Positions 8,123-16,988 of a stretch of 64,000 nt of DNA are shown piece after piece. The DNA is taken from positions 6,696,001-6,760,000 of the forward strand of contig NZ_JACCBT010000001.1 of NCBI RefSeq assembly GCF_013409045.1, read 5' to 3'. Source of the DNA: Actinomadura citrea (lineage in GTDB: Bacteria; Actinomycetota; Actinomycetes; Streptosporangiales; Streptosporangiaceae). The position numbers and the translations under genes are program-made. The notes beneath the pieces were generated by a model. The model was not told the DNA's origin. It saw only the letters and a list, made by a program, of their open reading frames with translations, and ran no database searches. The first letter of the stretch is position 1. Every line of letters begins with the position of its first letter.

Positions 8123-10561
8123 TCAGAGGTGGCGCGGCTCCAACTCGGGCCGCGGTCCGAGGGGGCGCTCCAGCGTGAGCGTCACGGCCCGCACCGCGAC
8201 CCCGGACCGGCCCACCATGACGGGGTTCAGCTCCAGCCGCGCCACCTCCGGAAGGTCGTAGCCGAGGCGGGACGCGCGCAGCAGCAGTTCCTCCAGGGCC
8301 CCGAGGTTGACCGGGTCGGCGCCCCGGTGCCCCAGCAGCAGCGGGGCGGTGCGGATCGCGCGGATCATCTCCGCGGCCTCCGCGTCCGCCAGCGGCGACA
8401 GGCGGTAGGCGCGGTCCTCCAGCAGTTCGGCGGTCTCGTCGGCGATCCCGAACGAGATCAGCGCCCCGAACGAGGGGTCCTCCCTGACGACGATGCGGGT
8501 GGCGACCCCGTCCGTCCCGCCGGCGAGCCCGATGCCGTAGCAGGCCAGCAGCTCCGCCGCCTGCTCCGGCGCGACCTCGACGGGACCGCCGTCGCCCAGC
8601 CACGCGGCGACCAGCTCCCGCGCCTTGGCGCGGTCCACGTCCTCGAACACCGGCATGCGGCCGGGGGGACGCCGCCGCCACCGCGCGTACCGGATCACGT
8701 ACGCCAGCGCGCGGACGGCGTCCTCGGGCGCCGTGTAGGACGGCACGGAGCCCTCCGCGGCCATCCCGTCCGGGCCGGTGACGCGCAGGTCGGCGGGCAT
8801 GCCCTCGGTGCCGAGGTAGGTCGCCACGATCGGTTTCCTGCCCTCGGTGGCCAGCCGGAGGATCCTCTCGGGGACGCGCACGTCGTAGCCGCCGATCGTC
8901 GGGGGCGTGAACAGCGCCACGACCGCGTCGACCGTGTCGTCGTCCAGCGCCCCGGCGAGGGCGGCCTCGTAGTCGTCGGCGTCGGCGCGGGGGCCGAGGT
9001 CGATGCGGGGCCGGACCTCCAGGCCGAGGGCGACGGCCTCGTCCTGCGCCAGCAGGCCGAGCGAGTTGGAGTTGTCGATGATCGCGATGCGGTCGCCGGC
9101 CGGGAGCGGCTGGTAGGCCAGCACCTGCGCCACGTCGAACAGCTCCGTGAGGTCCTCCACCCGGATCACGCCGGCCTGCTCGAACAGCGCGCTGACCGCG
9201 TGGTCGGGCAGGGTCAGCGCCCGCGCCGCGTGCCCGATCGGGACGCCCTGCGTGCTGCGACCGCTCTTCACCGCCACGATCGGCTTGTGACGGCCGAGCC
9301 TGCGCGCCAGCCGCGCGAACTTGCGGGGATTGCCCAGCGACTCCAGGTACAGCAGGACGGCCCTGGTCGCCGGGTCCTCCTCCCAGTACTGCATCAGGTC
9401 GTTGCCGGAGACGTCGGCCCTGTTCCCCGCGGAGACGAACGTGGACAGCCCGAGACCGCGTTCGGCCGTCCGCTGCAAGATGGCGATGCCCAGCGCACCG
9501 GACTGGGAGAAGAACCCCACCGGGCCCCGTCCCGGCATGGTCGGTGCCAGGGTCGCGTTGAGCCGCACGTCGGAGTCGGTGTTGGCGATCCCGAGGCAGT
9601 TGGGGCCGACGACCCGCATCCCGTAGGCGCGTGCCAGCCGCACCAGTTGCTCCTGGGCGGCCCGTCCTTCCTCTCCTACCTCGCCGAAGCCGGACGACAC
9701 GACGACCAGTCCCCGCACGCCCTTGCCCGCGCACTCCTCCACGACCTCGTGGACGGCGTCGGCCCGCACCGCCACGACCGCGAGGTCGACGTCGTCCGGG
9801 ATCTCCAGGACGGACGCGTACGCGCGGACCCCGGCCACCGCGACCGCCGTCGGGTGCACCGGGTACACGGGCCCGCTGAAGTCCCCGGCGAGCAGGTTCC
9901 GCAGGACGGTCTGGCCGACGCTGTGCTCGGCCCGGCTCGCCCCGATCACCGCCACCGACCGCGGGAACAGCAGCCGCTGGATCGAGCGCGACTCCGCCCG
10001 GTGCTCGCGCGCCGACATGACCTCCAGCGAGGTGTCGGTCGGCTCCAGGTCGAGGACGAGCTCGATCACGCCCTCCTCGAAGCGCTGCTCCGCCCGGTAT
10101 CCCGCCTCCCGGAACACCCGGGTCATCCGGCGGTTGTCGGGCAGGACGCTCGCCACGAACCGGCGCACGCCCCGCTCCCGCGCCGCCGCCGCGATGTGCT
10201 CCAGCAGCACCGCGCCGAGCCCGCGGCCCTGGTGCGCGTCCTCCACCAGGAACGCCACCTCCGCCGTCTCCGTCCGGTCGGCGAGCCGGTCGTAGCGGAC
10301 GACCGCCACCATCTCCCCCGCGATCGTCGCGATCAGCGCGGCACGCCGGTCGTAGTCGACGGTGGTGAAGTGCTCGATCTCGCGGTCCGACAGCTGGGGG
10401 CGCGGCGAGAAGAACCGGTAGTAGATCGACTCCGGGGACAGCCGCGCGTGGAACGTGCGGAGGAGATCGGCGTCCTCGGGCCGGATGGGACGCAGATGGG
10501 CCGTCCCGCCGTCGCTGAGGACGACGTCGGCCTCCCACTGATCCGGATAACGCTCGGTCAC
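8123..10561 (-). CDS. GNAT acetyltransferase / acyl-CoA ligase (NDP-forming) fusion with shortened ATP-grasp
   Basis: An 812-residue fusion. Residues about 15-180 are a GNAT domain (LRPIRPEDADLLRTFHARL; acetyl-CoA loop EDAHQGRGLGAVLL). Then come the CoA-binding domain (RSVAVIGASRAEHSVGQTVL), the CoA-ligase domain (GPVGFFSQSGALGIAILQR; PIVAVKSGRSTQG), and the end of an ATP-grasp domain (FGIADETAELLEDRAYRLSP to LELNPVMV). In relatives such as mycobacterial PatA-type and Streptomyces proteins, some 80-100 residues of ATP-binding sequence stand between AELLACYGIG and the GVATRIV segment; here these two are separated by only a few residues. Ligase activity is therefore doubtful, while protein acetylation by the GNAT domain could remain. 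GTG at 10561 chosen to fit the family N-terminus; another GTG lies at 10591. Confidence 0.9.
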   Translation of the reverse strand: MTERYPDQWEADVVLSDGGTAHLRPIRPEDADLLRTFHARLSPESIYYRFFSPRPQLSDREIEHFTTVDYDRRAALIATIAGEMVAVVRYDRLADRTETAEVAFLVEDAHQGRGLGAVLLEHIAAAARERGVRRFVASVLPDNRRMTRVFREAGYRAEQRFEEGVIELVLDLEPTDTSLEVMSAREHRAESRSIQRLLFPRSVAVIGASRAEHSVGQTVLRNLLAGDFSGPVYPVHPTAVAVAGVRAYASVLEIPDDVDLAVVAVRADAVHEVVEECAGKGVRGLVVVSSGFGEVGEEGRAAQEQLVRLARAYGMRVVGPNCLGIANTDSDVRLNATLAPTMPGRGPVGFFSQSGALGIAILQRTAERGLGLSTFVSAGNRADVSGNDLMQYWEEDPATRAVLLYLESLGNPRKFARLARRLGRHKPIVAVKSGRSTQGVPIGHAARALTLPDHAVSALFEQAGVIRVEDLTELFDVAQVLAYQPLPAGDRIAIIDNSNSLGLLAQDEAVALGLEVRPRIDLGPRADADDYEAALAGALDDDTVDAVVALFTPPTIGGYDVRVPERILRLATEGRKPIVATYLGTEGMPADLRVTGPDGMAAEGSVPSYTAPEDAVRALAYVIRYARWRRRPPGRMPVFEDVDRAKARELVAAWLGDGGPVEVAPEQAAELLACYGIGLAGGTDGVATRIVVREDPSFGALISFGIADETAELLEDRAYRLSPLADAEAAEMIRAIRTAPLLLGHRGADPVNLGALEELLLRASRLGYDLPEVARLELNPVMVGRSGVAVRAVTLTLERPLGPRPELEPRHL

Positions 10562-10730
10562 GTACCCGAGGGTAAGGCACGGATGCGTCACGGCCCCGCG
10601 ACGAAAAAACCGGCTTCCTCGGTTTCGCTGCGCGTTCGAGACCTAATCCGGGCTCCAGAGCTGTTACGGTCGAGCCCACGCCCCAAGAATTGCCGCTCGC
10701 GCGGGCCGTGTTGATCGAGGTGATGACTCC

Positions 10731-11654
10731 ATGACGCGCGTGGTCGTGGTCGGCGATCTTATGACAGACACCGTGGCGCGTGCCGCCTTTCCCCTGGCCA
10801 AGGGGAGCGACACGCCCGCCGCCGTGACGACGCACGGTGGCGGCTCCGGCGCCAACGTGGCCGCATGGCTCGCCGTGGAGGGGACCGACGCCGCATTCGT
10901 CGGCCGCCGCGGCTCCGACATCGCGGGCCGGAACCGGGACATGGAACTGATGGGCTACGGCGTCGACGCCCGCCTCGTCATGGACCAGGAACGTCCCACG
11001 GGCACCTGTGTGGTCATGGTCACCCACAAGGGCGACCGGACGATGCTGTCGGACCCCGGCGCCAACGCCGCCCTCCTGCCGGAGGACATCGAGCGCTGCA
11101 AGGACCTGTTCTCCGGAGGCACCCACCTGCACCTGTCGGGCTACTCCCTGATCAACGAGGGATCCCGCAAGGCGGCCATCCACACTCTGGAGATCGCCCG
11201 CAAGATACAGATGTCGGTCTCCGTGGACGGCGGCTCGTCCTCCCCGCTCAAGCGGATGGGCGCCGAGCCCTTCCTGGAGTGGACGCAGGGCGCCCGCCTC
11301 CTGGTCGTCAACACCAAGGAGGCCGAGATCCTCACCGGCCGCGACACGCCGGAGCAGGCCGCCAAGGTCCTGACCGCCTGGTACCCGCAGGTCGTGATCA
11401 AGACCGGCGCCGACGGCGCCCTCTGGTACACCAACGGCCGCCCCGAGCCCGTCACCGTCGCGGCGGAGCCCGTCGAGAAGATCATCGACGGCACCGGCGC
11501 CGGCGACGCGTTCGTCGCCGGGTTCCTCCCGCCGTGGCTGGACGGCAAGCAGCCGGCCGACGCCCTCACCGCGGGCTGCCGCCTGGCCGCCCGCGCCATG
11601 CAGCATCTGGGCGCCCGTCCGACCCTCGACGTGGTGGACAACCAGATCAAGTAG
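10731..11654 (+). CDS. PfkB-family carbohydrate kinase
   Basis: A 307-residue ribokinase-like sugar or nucleoside kinase. The N-terminal substrate motif is GGGSGANVAAWLA, and the C-terminal signature DGTGAGDAFVAGF holds the catalytic base Asp259 and the anion hole. The substrate (ribose, adenosine, fructose or other) cannot be read from sequence. ATG at 10731 follows a GAGGTG site. The gene is divergent from the GNAT/ligase fusion (169 bp apart) and convergent with the LysR gene, whose stop is 12 bp away. Confidence 0.92.
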   Translation: MTRVVVVGDLMTDTVARAAFPLAKGSDTPAAVTTHGGGSGANVAAWLAVEGTDAAFVGRRGSDIAGRNRDMELMGYGVDARLVMDQERPTGTCVVMVTHKGDRTMLSDPGANAALLPEDIERCKDLFSGGTHLHLSGYSLINEGSRKAAIHTLEIARKIQMSVSVDGGSSSPLKRMGAEPFLEWTQGARLLVVNTKEAEILTGRDTPEQAAKVLTAWYPQVVIKTGADGALWYTNGRPEPVTVAAEPVEKIIDGTGAGDAFVAGFLPPWLDGKQPADALTAGCRLAARAMQHLGARPTLDVVDNQIK

Positions 11655-11666
11655 GGGCGGGCCCGC

Positions 11667-12704
11667 TCAGGCGAGCGGGGTGTAGGTGCGGACGTCCTCC
11701 CTGACCGCGTCCCAGAGGCGGTTCAGGGGGTGGCCCGCGTCGTAGCGTTCGAGGTCGGCGCGGCGGACGAAGGCGCCCGTCATGAGCTCGGCCTTGGGCT
11801 CCAGGTCGTCGTGCAGCCCGATCGTGCGCAGCGGGACGGCGTCGGGGTCCTCCTGCGCGGCCATGCCCCGCCCGATCGAACCGGTGACGATCATGCAGCC
11901 GCGCACGAACCCCGACCGCAGCAGCGACAGCCCGTAGTGCACGTCGTCGATGTCGGCGACGACGTTGAGCCGCTCGCGGAAGTTCGTCCCGTACCAGGTG
12001 GCGAGCAGGTCGGCGACGAGTCCGGCGGGCGGTACCACCAGCGGGACCCGCCCGAGGCGGCTGGTCTGCACCGGCGTGTCGGGCAGCTCGCCCTCCGGCA
12101 GGTTGGTGAGCAGCAGCGCCTGGCCCCGGGCGTACTCGACGACCTCGTACTCCTCCAGGCGCAGGTCGCCCTCGGGGGTGCTGACGATGCTGCCGCAGAT
12201 GAGGTCGACCTGGCGGGTCTCCAGCCGGGACCACAGGTCCTTGGTGCGGACGTGGGCGACCTTGAACTCGACCTCGCGCTGCCGGAACTCCTCCGAGACC
12301 CGGTCCCAGGCCCTGGAGACGATCGGCAGGGTGAACTCGGTGGTGCCGACCGTCAGCATGCGTCCGAGGCGGCGGCGGCTCCAGTGAATGGACTCCAGCC
12401 ATTTCCCGAACGTCGTGCGCGCCAGTTCGACCGTGGTCTCCCCGGTCGGGGTGAACAGGTAGTCCTTCCCGCGCCCCTGCCGGACGGTCAGGACCTCGCC
12501 GCACAGCATCTGGCTGTTGCGGTTCAGCGTGTCGAGCTGCTTCTGGACGCTCGACTGCTCGCGCCCCAGCACCCGCGCCGCCCGCAGCGCCGACCCCGTC
12601 TCGTGCACCACCAGCAGGGTCCGCAGCTGGTCGAACGTCATGTCGAGCAGGCCGGGCGGACACTCCAGCAGCGACTCCAGGGTCGGTGGCACGGGGAGGG
12701 ACAT
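11667..12704 (-). CDS. LysR-type transcriptional regulator
   Basis: A 345-residue protein with an N-terminal LysR winged helix-turn-helix (about residues 22-85; FDQLRTLLVVHETGSALRAA then LGREQSSVQKQLDTLNR) and a periplasmic-binding-like effector domain (LTVGTTEFTLPIVSRAW onward). The HTH is set back by about 20 residues and lacks the usual F-x-x-V-A-E-x-G-S form, so it is a divergent subgroup. ATG at 12704 is chosen because GAAGAGGT precedes it; a TTG at 12719 would overlap that site. An 18-bp palindrome 52 bp upstream is a candidate autoregulatory site. The ligand and target genes are unknown. Confidence 0.85.
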   Translation of the reverse strand: MSLPVPPTLESLLECPPGLLDMTFDQLRTLLVVHETGSALRAARVLGREQSSVQKQLDTLNRNSQMLCGEVLTVRQGRGKDYLFTPTGETTVELARTTFGKWLESIHWSRRRLGRMLTVGTTEFTLPIVSRAWDRVSEEFRQREVEFKVAHVRTKDLWSRLETRQVDLICGSIVSTPEGDLRLEEYEVVEYARGQALLLTNLPEGELPDTPVQTSRLGRVPLVVPPAGLVADLLATWYGTNFRERLNVVADIDDVHYGLSLLRSGFVRGCMIVTGSIGRGMAAQEDPDAVPLRTIGLHDDLEPKAELMTGAFVRRADLERYDAGHPLNRLWDAVREDVRTYTPLA

Positions 12705-12755
12705 TACTACCTCTTCCAAGACCCCCGCAGAAATGGCCGCAGGGCCAACTAAGCG

Positions 12756-12773
12756 GGAAATGATGACATTTCC
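12756..12773. promoter_or_regulatory. Palindromic operator candidate upstream of LysR gene
   Basis: GGAAATG-ATGA-CATTTCC: 7-bp perfect arms with a 4-bp spacer, inside the AT-rich patch, centred about 60 bp before the LysR start. LysR regulators typically bind interrupted dyads near their own promoter, so autoregulation is the simplest reading. Confidence 0.45.
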
Positions 12774-12995
12774 GCCTGAACTTATCTCAAGATGTTCTCC
12801 TAAACAACTGGACAGAGTTTTCTAACCTCTAGAACACTTTCCTTCGAGCCGCTCCACCGCCGCCGTCACCCGTCCCACCCCAGGACGGCGGCGCTCCCGG
12901 GCGCGCCCCGGCGGTGCCGGCCGCCGGGGCCGCCGCCCGGCGCCCTGGTCTCCCGTTCGCCGCGGCTCTTCTCCGCCGCGGCGCCGGGACCGGAC

Positions 12996-13031
12996 GCCGG
13001 CCCGTGCGCGGGGCCGCGCGCACGGGCCGGC
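12996..13031 (-). terminator. 15-bp hairpin downstream of recQ
   Basis: Arms 12996-13010 and 13017-13031 pair perfectly around a 6-nt loop, about 50 bp beyond the recQ stop on the minus strand. No T-run follows. It is a likely intrinsic terminator of the recQ transcript. Confidence 0.6.
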
Positions 13032-13079
13032 CCGAAAACGTCCCGCCCGCGCCCACGGGGGCGCGCGGGCGGCACGCCG

Positions 13080-15173
13080 TCAGTTGGGGGTGGCCAGGGC
13101 CAGCGGGAGGGTGGTTCTGGCTCCGGCCTCCTTCAGGAGGCGGGTGGCCACGGTCATCGTCCAGCCGGTTTCTATGCGGTCGTCCACCAGGAGGATGTGG
13201 CCGGGGTCGTCGGCGAGGGCCTCCGCCAGGTCGGTGGGAACGGTCAGGGTGTGCCAGACCGAGCGGAGGCGCTGGGCGCTGTTGTGGCGGCGCGGCACGG
13301 GCTCGCCGACGGGGACCAGCTCCCCCAGGTACGGCAGGCGGCCGATCTGGGCGATGCGCCGCCCGAACGTCGTGACCAGGCGGGGGCGGGAGCGGGAGCC
13401 GACGGTGACGACGCCGGTGGGGCGGTCCGTCCAGTCCCAGGCGGCGAGGACCTGCACGACGGCGTCCACAAGGTCGGCGGGGACCTCGGTGTCGCCGGCG
13501 GCGAACAGGTCGCGCAGGCGGTTGCCCCAGCCGATGTCGGTGAGGCGGCCGAGGGCGCGACCCGTCTCGGCCTGCAGCTCGGGCTTGATGCGGCCGGAGA
13601 CGCCCAGGTCGTCCTTGACGCCGGTCGGCCACATGCGGCGGGGGGCGATGTCGACGCCGGGACGCTGCAGGCGTTCGCGGGCCTGGGTCGCGCTCTCCTG
13701 GGTGACGTCGGTGGGCCAGTGGCGGCCCGTGCAGTTGTCGCAGCGGCCGCAGGGGGCCGCGGCGGGGTCGTCCAGCTGGCGGCGCAGGAACTCCTCGCGG
13801 CAGCCGGAAGTCGCGATGTAGTCGAGCATGGCCTGCTGTTCGCGGCGGCGTTCGGCGGTGACGCGCTCGTAGCGCTCGCGGTCGTAGGACCAGGGCTCGC
13901 CGGTGGACGTCCAGCCGCCCTTGACGCGGCGGGCGGCGCCGTCGACGTCGAGGACCTTGAGCATCATCTCCAGGCGGGCCCGGTTGAGGTCGACCAGCGG
14001 TTCCAGGGCCGTGGTGGAGAGGGGGCGGTCGGCCGTGTCCAGGACGTCCAGCGTGCTGCGGACGATGTGCTCCGGCGGGAAGGCGAGGCTCGCGAAGTAG
14101 GCCCAGATGTCGCGGTCCTCGCGGCCGGGCAGCAGGATCACCTCGGCGCGGTCGACGCCGCGGCCCGCGCGGCCGATCTGCTGGTAGTAGGCCACCGGGG
14201 ACTGCGGGGCGCCGACGTGGACGATGAAGCCGAGGTCGGGTTTGTCGAAGCCCATGCCGAGGGCGCTGGTGGCGACGAGGGCCTTGAGCTTGTTGTCGTG
14301 GAGGTCCCGCTCGGCCTGGAGGCGTTCGGCCTGCTCGGTCTGGCCGGAGTAGGCGGCCACCTCGTGACCGCGGTCGCGGAGCCACCCGGTGATCTCGTGG
14401 GCCGCCGCGACGGTGAGGGTGTAGATGATGCCGCTGCCCGGGAGGTCGCCGAGATGCTCGCCCAGCCAGGCGATGCGCTGCTCGGCGGAGGGGAGGTTCA
14501 CCACGGCGAGGTGCAGCGAGTCGCGTTCGAGAGGCCCGCGCAGGACCAGGGCGTCGTCGCCGGCGAGCTGCTCGGCGACGTCCTCGGTGACGCGGGCGTT
14601 GGCCGTCGCGGTGGTGGCGAGCACCGGGATGCCGGGCGGCAGCTCGGCCAGCAGGGTGCGCAGCCGCCGGTAGTCGGGGCGGAAGTCGTGGCCCCAGTCG
14701 GAGATGCAGTGCGCCTCGTCGACCACGACCAGCCCGGCGCCCGCGGCGAGCTTGGGCAGGACGAGATCGCGGAAGTCGGGGTTGTTGAGCCGCTCGGGGC
14801 TCACCAGCAGGACGTCGACCGCGCCCTGCTCGACCTCGGCGAAGACCTGGTCCCAGTCGCCGGTGTTGGAGGAGTTGATCGTGCGGGCGCGGATGCCCGC
14901 CCGGACGGCGGCGTCGATCTGGTTGCGCATCAGCGCCAGCAGCGGCGAGACGATCACCGTGGGGCCGGCGCCGCGCTCGCGCAGCAGCCGGGTCGCCACG
15001 AAGTAGACGGCGGACTTGCCCCAGCCCGTCCGCTGCACGACGAGGGCGCGCCGCCGCTCGACGACGAGCGCGCTGATCGCCGTCCACTGGTCGTCGCGCA
15101 GCCGCGCGTGGTCACCGGCGAGGGCGCGCAGGCACCGCTCGGCCTCGTCGCGCAGACCGTCCGAGGAGCTCAT
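13080..15173 (-). CDS. recQ: RecQ family ATP-dependent DNA helicase with PRTase-like tail
   Basis: A 697-residue helicase. Walker A is RTGWGKSAVYF, the DEAH box is VVVDEAHCISDWGHDFRPDY, and motif VI lies in QQIGRAGRGVDRAEV. The zinc-binding segment CREEFLRRQL to CGRCDNCTG is intact. The last 60 residues contain ILLVDDRIETGWTMTVATRLL, a phosphoribosyltransferase PRPP-binding-type motif (VVDDxxxTGxT) where an HRDC domain would be in E. coli RecQ. It should unwind DNA 3'-5' in repair or recombination; the tail could be a regulatory nucleotide sensor (inference). ATG at 15173 lies 151 bp from the divergent ThrE-type gene. Confidence 0.93.
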   Translation of the reverse strand: MSSSDGLRDEAERCLRALAGDHARLRDDQWTAISALVVERRRALVVQRTGWGKSAVYFVATRLLRERGAGPTVIVSPLLALMRNQIDAAVRAGIRARTINSSNTGDWDQVFAEVEQGAVDVLLVSPERLNNPDFRDLVLPKLAAGAGLVVVDEAHCISDWGHDFRPDYRRLRTLLAELPPGIPVLATTATANARVTEDVAEQLAGDDALVLRGPLERDSLHLAVVNLPSAEQRIAWLGEHLGDLPGSGIIYTLTVAAAHEITGWLRDRGHEVAAYSGQTEQAERLQAERDLHDNKLKALVATSALGMGFDKPDLGFIVHVGAPQSPVAYYQQIGRAGRGVDRAEVILLPGREDRDIWAYFASLAFPPEHIVRSTLDVLDTADRPLSTTALEPLVDLNRARLEMMLKVLDVDGAARRVKGGWTSTGEPWSYDRERYERVTAERRREQQAMLDYIATSGCREEFLRRQLDDPAAAPCGRCDNCTGRHWPTDVTQESATQARERLQRPGVDIAPRRMWPTGVKDDLGVSGRIKPELQAETGRALGRLTDIGWGNRLRDLFAAGDTEVPADLVDAVVQVLAAWDWTDRPTGVVTVGSRSRPRLVTTFGRRIAQIGRLPYLGELVPVGEPVPRRHNSAQRLRSVWHTLTVPTDLAEALADDPGHILLVDDRIETGWTMTVATRLLKEAGARTTLPLALATPN

Positions 15174-15324
15174 GCGTCCTTCGTACCAGTGCCTCGGAAG
15201 ACACCGCACCAGAATCACGTTCTGTGGAGAAGGCGAACGCAGGCCGCTGATTGGGGACACCGGGCTGGTGGGTAGCCTGCCAGTCAAGATCGGTTCATGG
15301 GCGGGAAGGGACACCAGCGGGGGT

Positions 15325-16695
15325 ATGGGCGCGGCTGAACGCTTGCGGCGGACATGGCAGGTCCTCATGGACGGGTCGCCCCCGGAACCGCCCGAAGACG
15401 AGCCCGGCGAGATCGTCGACCCGCGGGTCATCGACCTCGTCCTGCGGGTGGGCGAGCTCCTCCTGGCCAGCGGCGAGACCACCGAACGCGTGAACGAGGC
15501 CATGCTGGGCCTGGGCGTGGCCTACGAACTCCCGCGTTGCGAGGTGCAGGTCACTCTGACGAGCATCCTCGTCTCGGCGCACCCCGGCGGGGGCGCGGCG
15601 CCGATGACCAGCGCGCGGTCCATCCGGCGACGGACTCCGGCCTACTGGCGGCTCACCGCGCTGCACCAGCTCGTCCAGGACGCTTCCATCGGCATGCTCG
15701 AACTGGACGAGGGCCACAAGCGGCTCGCGGAGATCAAGAGGGCCGGCCCGCCCTATCCGACCTGGCTGCTGGTGGTGTCCCTCGGGCTCATCGCCGCGTC
15801 CGGCAGCGTGCTGTCCGGCGGCGGGCCGCTGGTGGCGACCACCGCGTTCGTCGCCACGATGCTGGGCGACCGCACGGCCGCCGCGCTGGCGCGCCGCGGC
15901 ATCGCGGAGTTCTTCCAGCTGACGGTGGCCGCCGCGATCGGCGCGGCGGCGGCCGCGGTGGTGGTGGCGATGGGCAACCCCGGCCAGGCCGCCACGATCG
16001 TCACCGGCTCGATCCTGGCGCTGCTCCCGGGGCGTCCGCTGGTGGCGAGCATCCAGGACGGCATCACCGGCGACCTGGTCAGCGCCGGGGCGCGGGTGCT
16101 GGAGGTCTTCTTCATGATCGCGGCGATCGTCGCCGGGCTGGGCGCCGTGGTGTACATCGGGGTGAGCCTGGGCGTGCCGATCGACGTCCGGCATCTGCCC
16201 ACCCCGTCGGCGAGCCTGGAGCCCGTCGCCGTCATCGCCGCCGCCGCCATCTCGCTGACGTTCGCGGTGTCCCTGGCGGCCCCGCGGGACGTGCTGACCA
16301 CCGTCGCCCTCGGCGGCGCGCTGATCTGGGTGCTCTACGTCCTGGCCCGAGGATGGCACGTTCCACCCGTGTTGGCCGCGGCCCTGGCCGCCACTGTCGT
16401 CGGCGTGATGGCGAGCTGGCTCGCCCGCCGGCACGGGGAGCCCGTCATGCCGTTCGTGGTCCCCGCCATCGGCCCGCTGCTGCCGGGGACGGCGCTCTAC
16501 CGCGGCATGGTCGAGCTCAACACCGGTTCGCCGCAGGCCGGCGTGCTGAGCCTCATCGGAGCCGTGTCCGTGGCGCTCGCCCTCGGCGCCGGAGTGAACC
16601 TCGGCGGCGAACTCGTCCGCGCGTTCCAGCACGTCGGCCTGAGCGCGTCCGGCCGCTGGGCCCGCCCGGCGGCCCGCCGAACCCGCGGCTTCTGA
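15325..16695 (+). CDS. Threonine/serine exporter family (ThrE-like) membrane protein
   Basis: A 456-residue protein with the two-part ThrE layout. A soluble N-terminal domain (LRVGELLLASGETTERVNEAM, typical of DUF1212/ThrE) is followed by about ten hydrophobic segments (LLVVSLGLIAASGSVLSGGG, then AATIVTGSILALLPGRPLVA, and so on to VSVALALGAGVNLGGELV). Family members export L-threonine and L-serine driven by the proton gradient in Corynebacterium. ATG at 15325 has a G-rich stretch just upstream; an earlier GTG at 15270 in the same frame cannot be excluded. Confidence 0.88.
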   Translation: MGAAERLRRTWQVLMDGSPPEPPEDEPGEIVDPRVIDLVLRVGELLLASGETTERVNEAMLGLGVAYELPRCEVQVTLTSILVSAHPGGGAAPMTSARSIRRRTPAYWRLTALHQLVQDASIGMLELDEGHKRLAEIKRAGPPYPTWLLVVSLGLIAASGSVLSGGGPLVATTAFVATMLGDRTAAALARRGIAEFFQLTVAAAIGAAAAAVVVAMGNPGQAATIVTGSILALLPGRPLVASIQDGITGDLVSAGARVLEVFFMIAAIVAGLGAVVYIGVSLGVPIDVRHLPTPSASLEPVAVIAAAAISLTFAVSLAAPRDVLTTVALGGALIWVLYVLARGWHVPPVLAAALAATVVGVMASWLARRHGEPVMPFVVPAIGPLLPGTALYRGMVELNTGSPQAGVLSLIGAVSVALALGAGVNLGGELVRAFQHVGLSASGRWARPAARRTRGF

Positions 16696-16720
16696 CGCCG
16701 CCCGGGTCCTCGACAGGCGA

Positions 16721-16876
16721 TCACCTGACAGCCGATCTCGTCGGCGGCCGGTCGGTCGGACAGCCGATCCACCGGCGGCTGGTCATGGGCTGGGCGCTGT
16801 AGCGCAGCCGCAGGGTGAGGCCGGCCAGCGCGTGGCCGGTGATGGATCTCCACTCGCTGCTGTCGAAGGACTCCAC
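16721..16876 (-). CDS. Possible small ORF (51 aa) or gene remnant
   Basis: A GTG-started frame of 51 residues beginning VESFDSSEWRSITGHALAGL. About the first 38 codons end almost only in G or C, as real genes here do, while the two other minus-strand frames do not look coding. No clear ribosome site precedes the GTG, and the last 12 codons lose the bias, so this may be a decayed gene end. It lies between the ThrE-type gene and the DUF6745 pair, on the opposite strand. No family recognised. Confidence 0.3.
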   Translation of the reverse strand: MESFDSSEWRSITGHALAGLTLRLRYSAQPMTSRRWIGCPTDRPPTRSAVR

Positions 16877-16988
16877 GTTCTACGGCGGCCGGTCCTGCCG
16901 ACGACGGGTGTCCGGGGTGCACGGATCCCACCGGTGGCGGGTCGCCGGCGGGGGTGGTTCTGTCGGTGGCGGGCGTTACGTTCGCCGC

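Larger units (their letters stand above)
12705..13079. other. Intergenic region between LysR promoter and recQ end
   Basis: The half next to the LysR gene (about 12705-12840) is clearly AT-richer than the rest of the window and should carry the LysR promoter and an operator-like palindrome at 12756-12773. The other half is extremely GC-rich and holds a strong hairpin (12996-13031) downstream of recQ. Open frames crossing it have no coding bias that I can support. Confidence 0.6.

Noticed and set aside
10592..10730. Hairpin-like AACCGG/CGGTT element in the divergent PfkB promoter region
   Set aside because: Only 5 bp pair, with a 7-nt loop; not distinguishable from chance.
8067..11606. Very long open frames antisense or out of frame to the ligase and kinase genes
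   Set aside because: High GC content leaves shadow frames open; codon positions show the bias only in the called frames.
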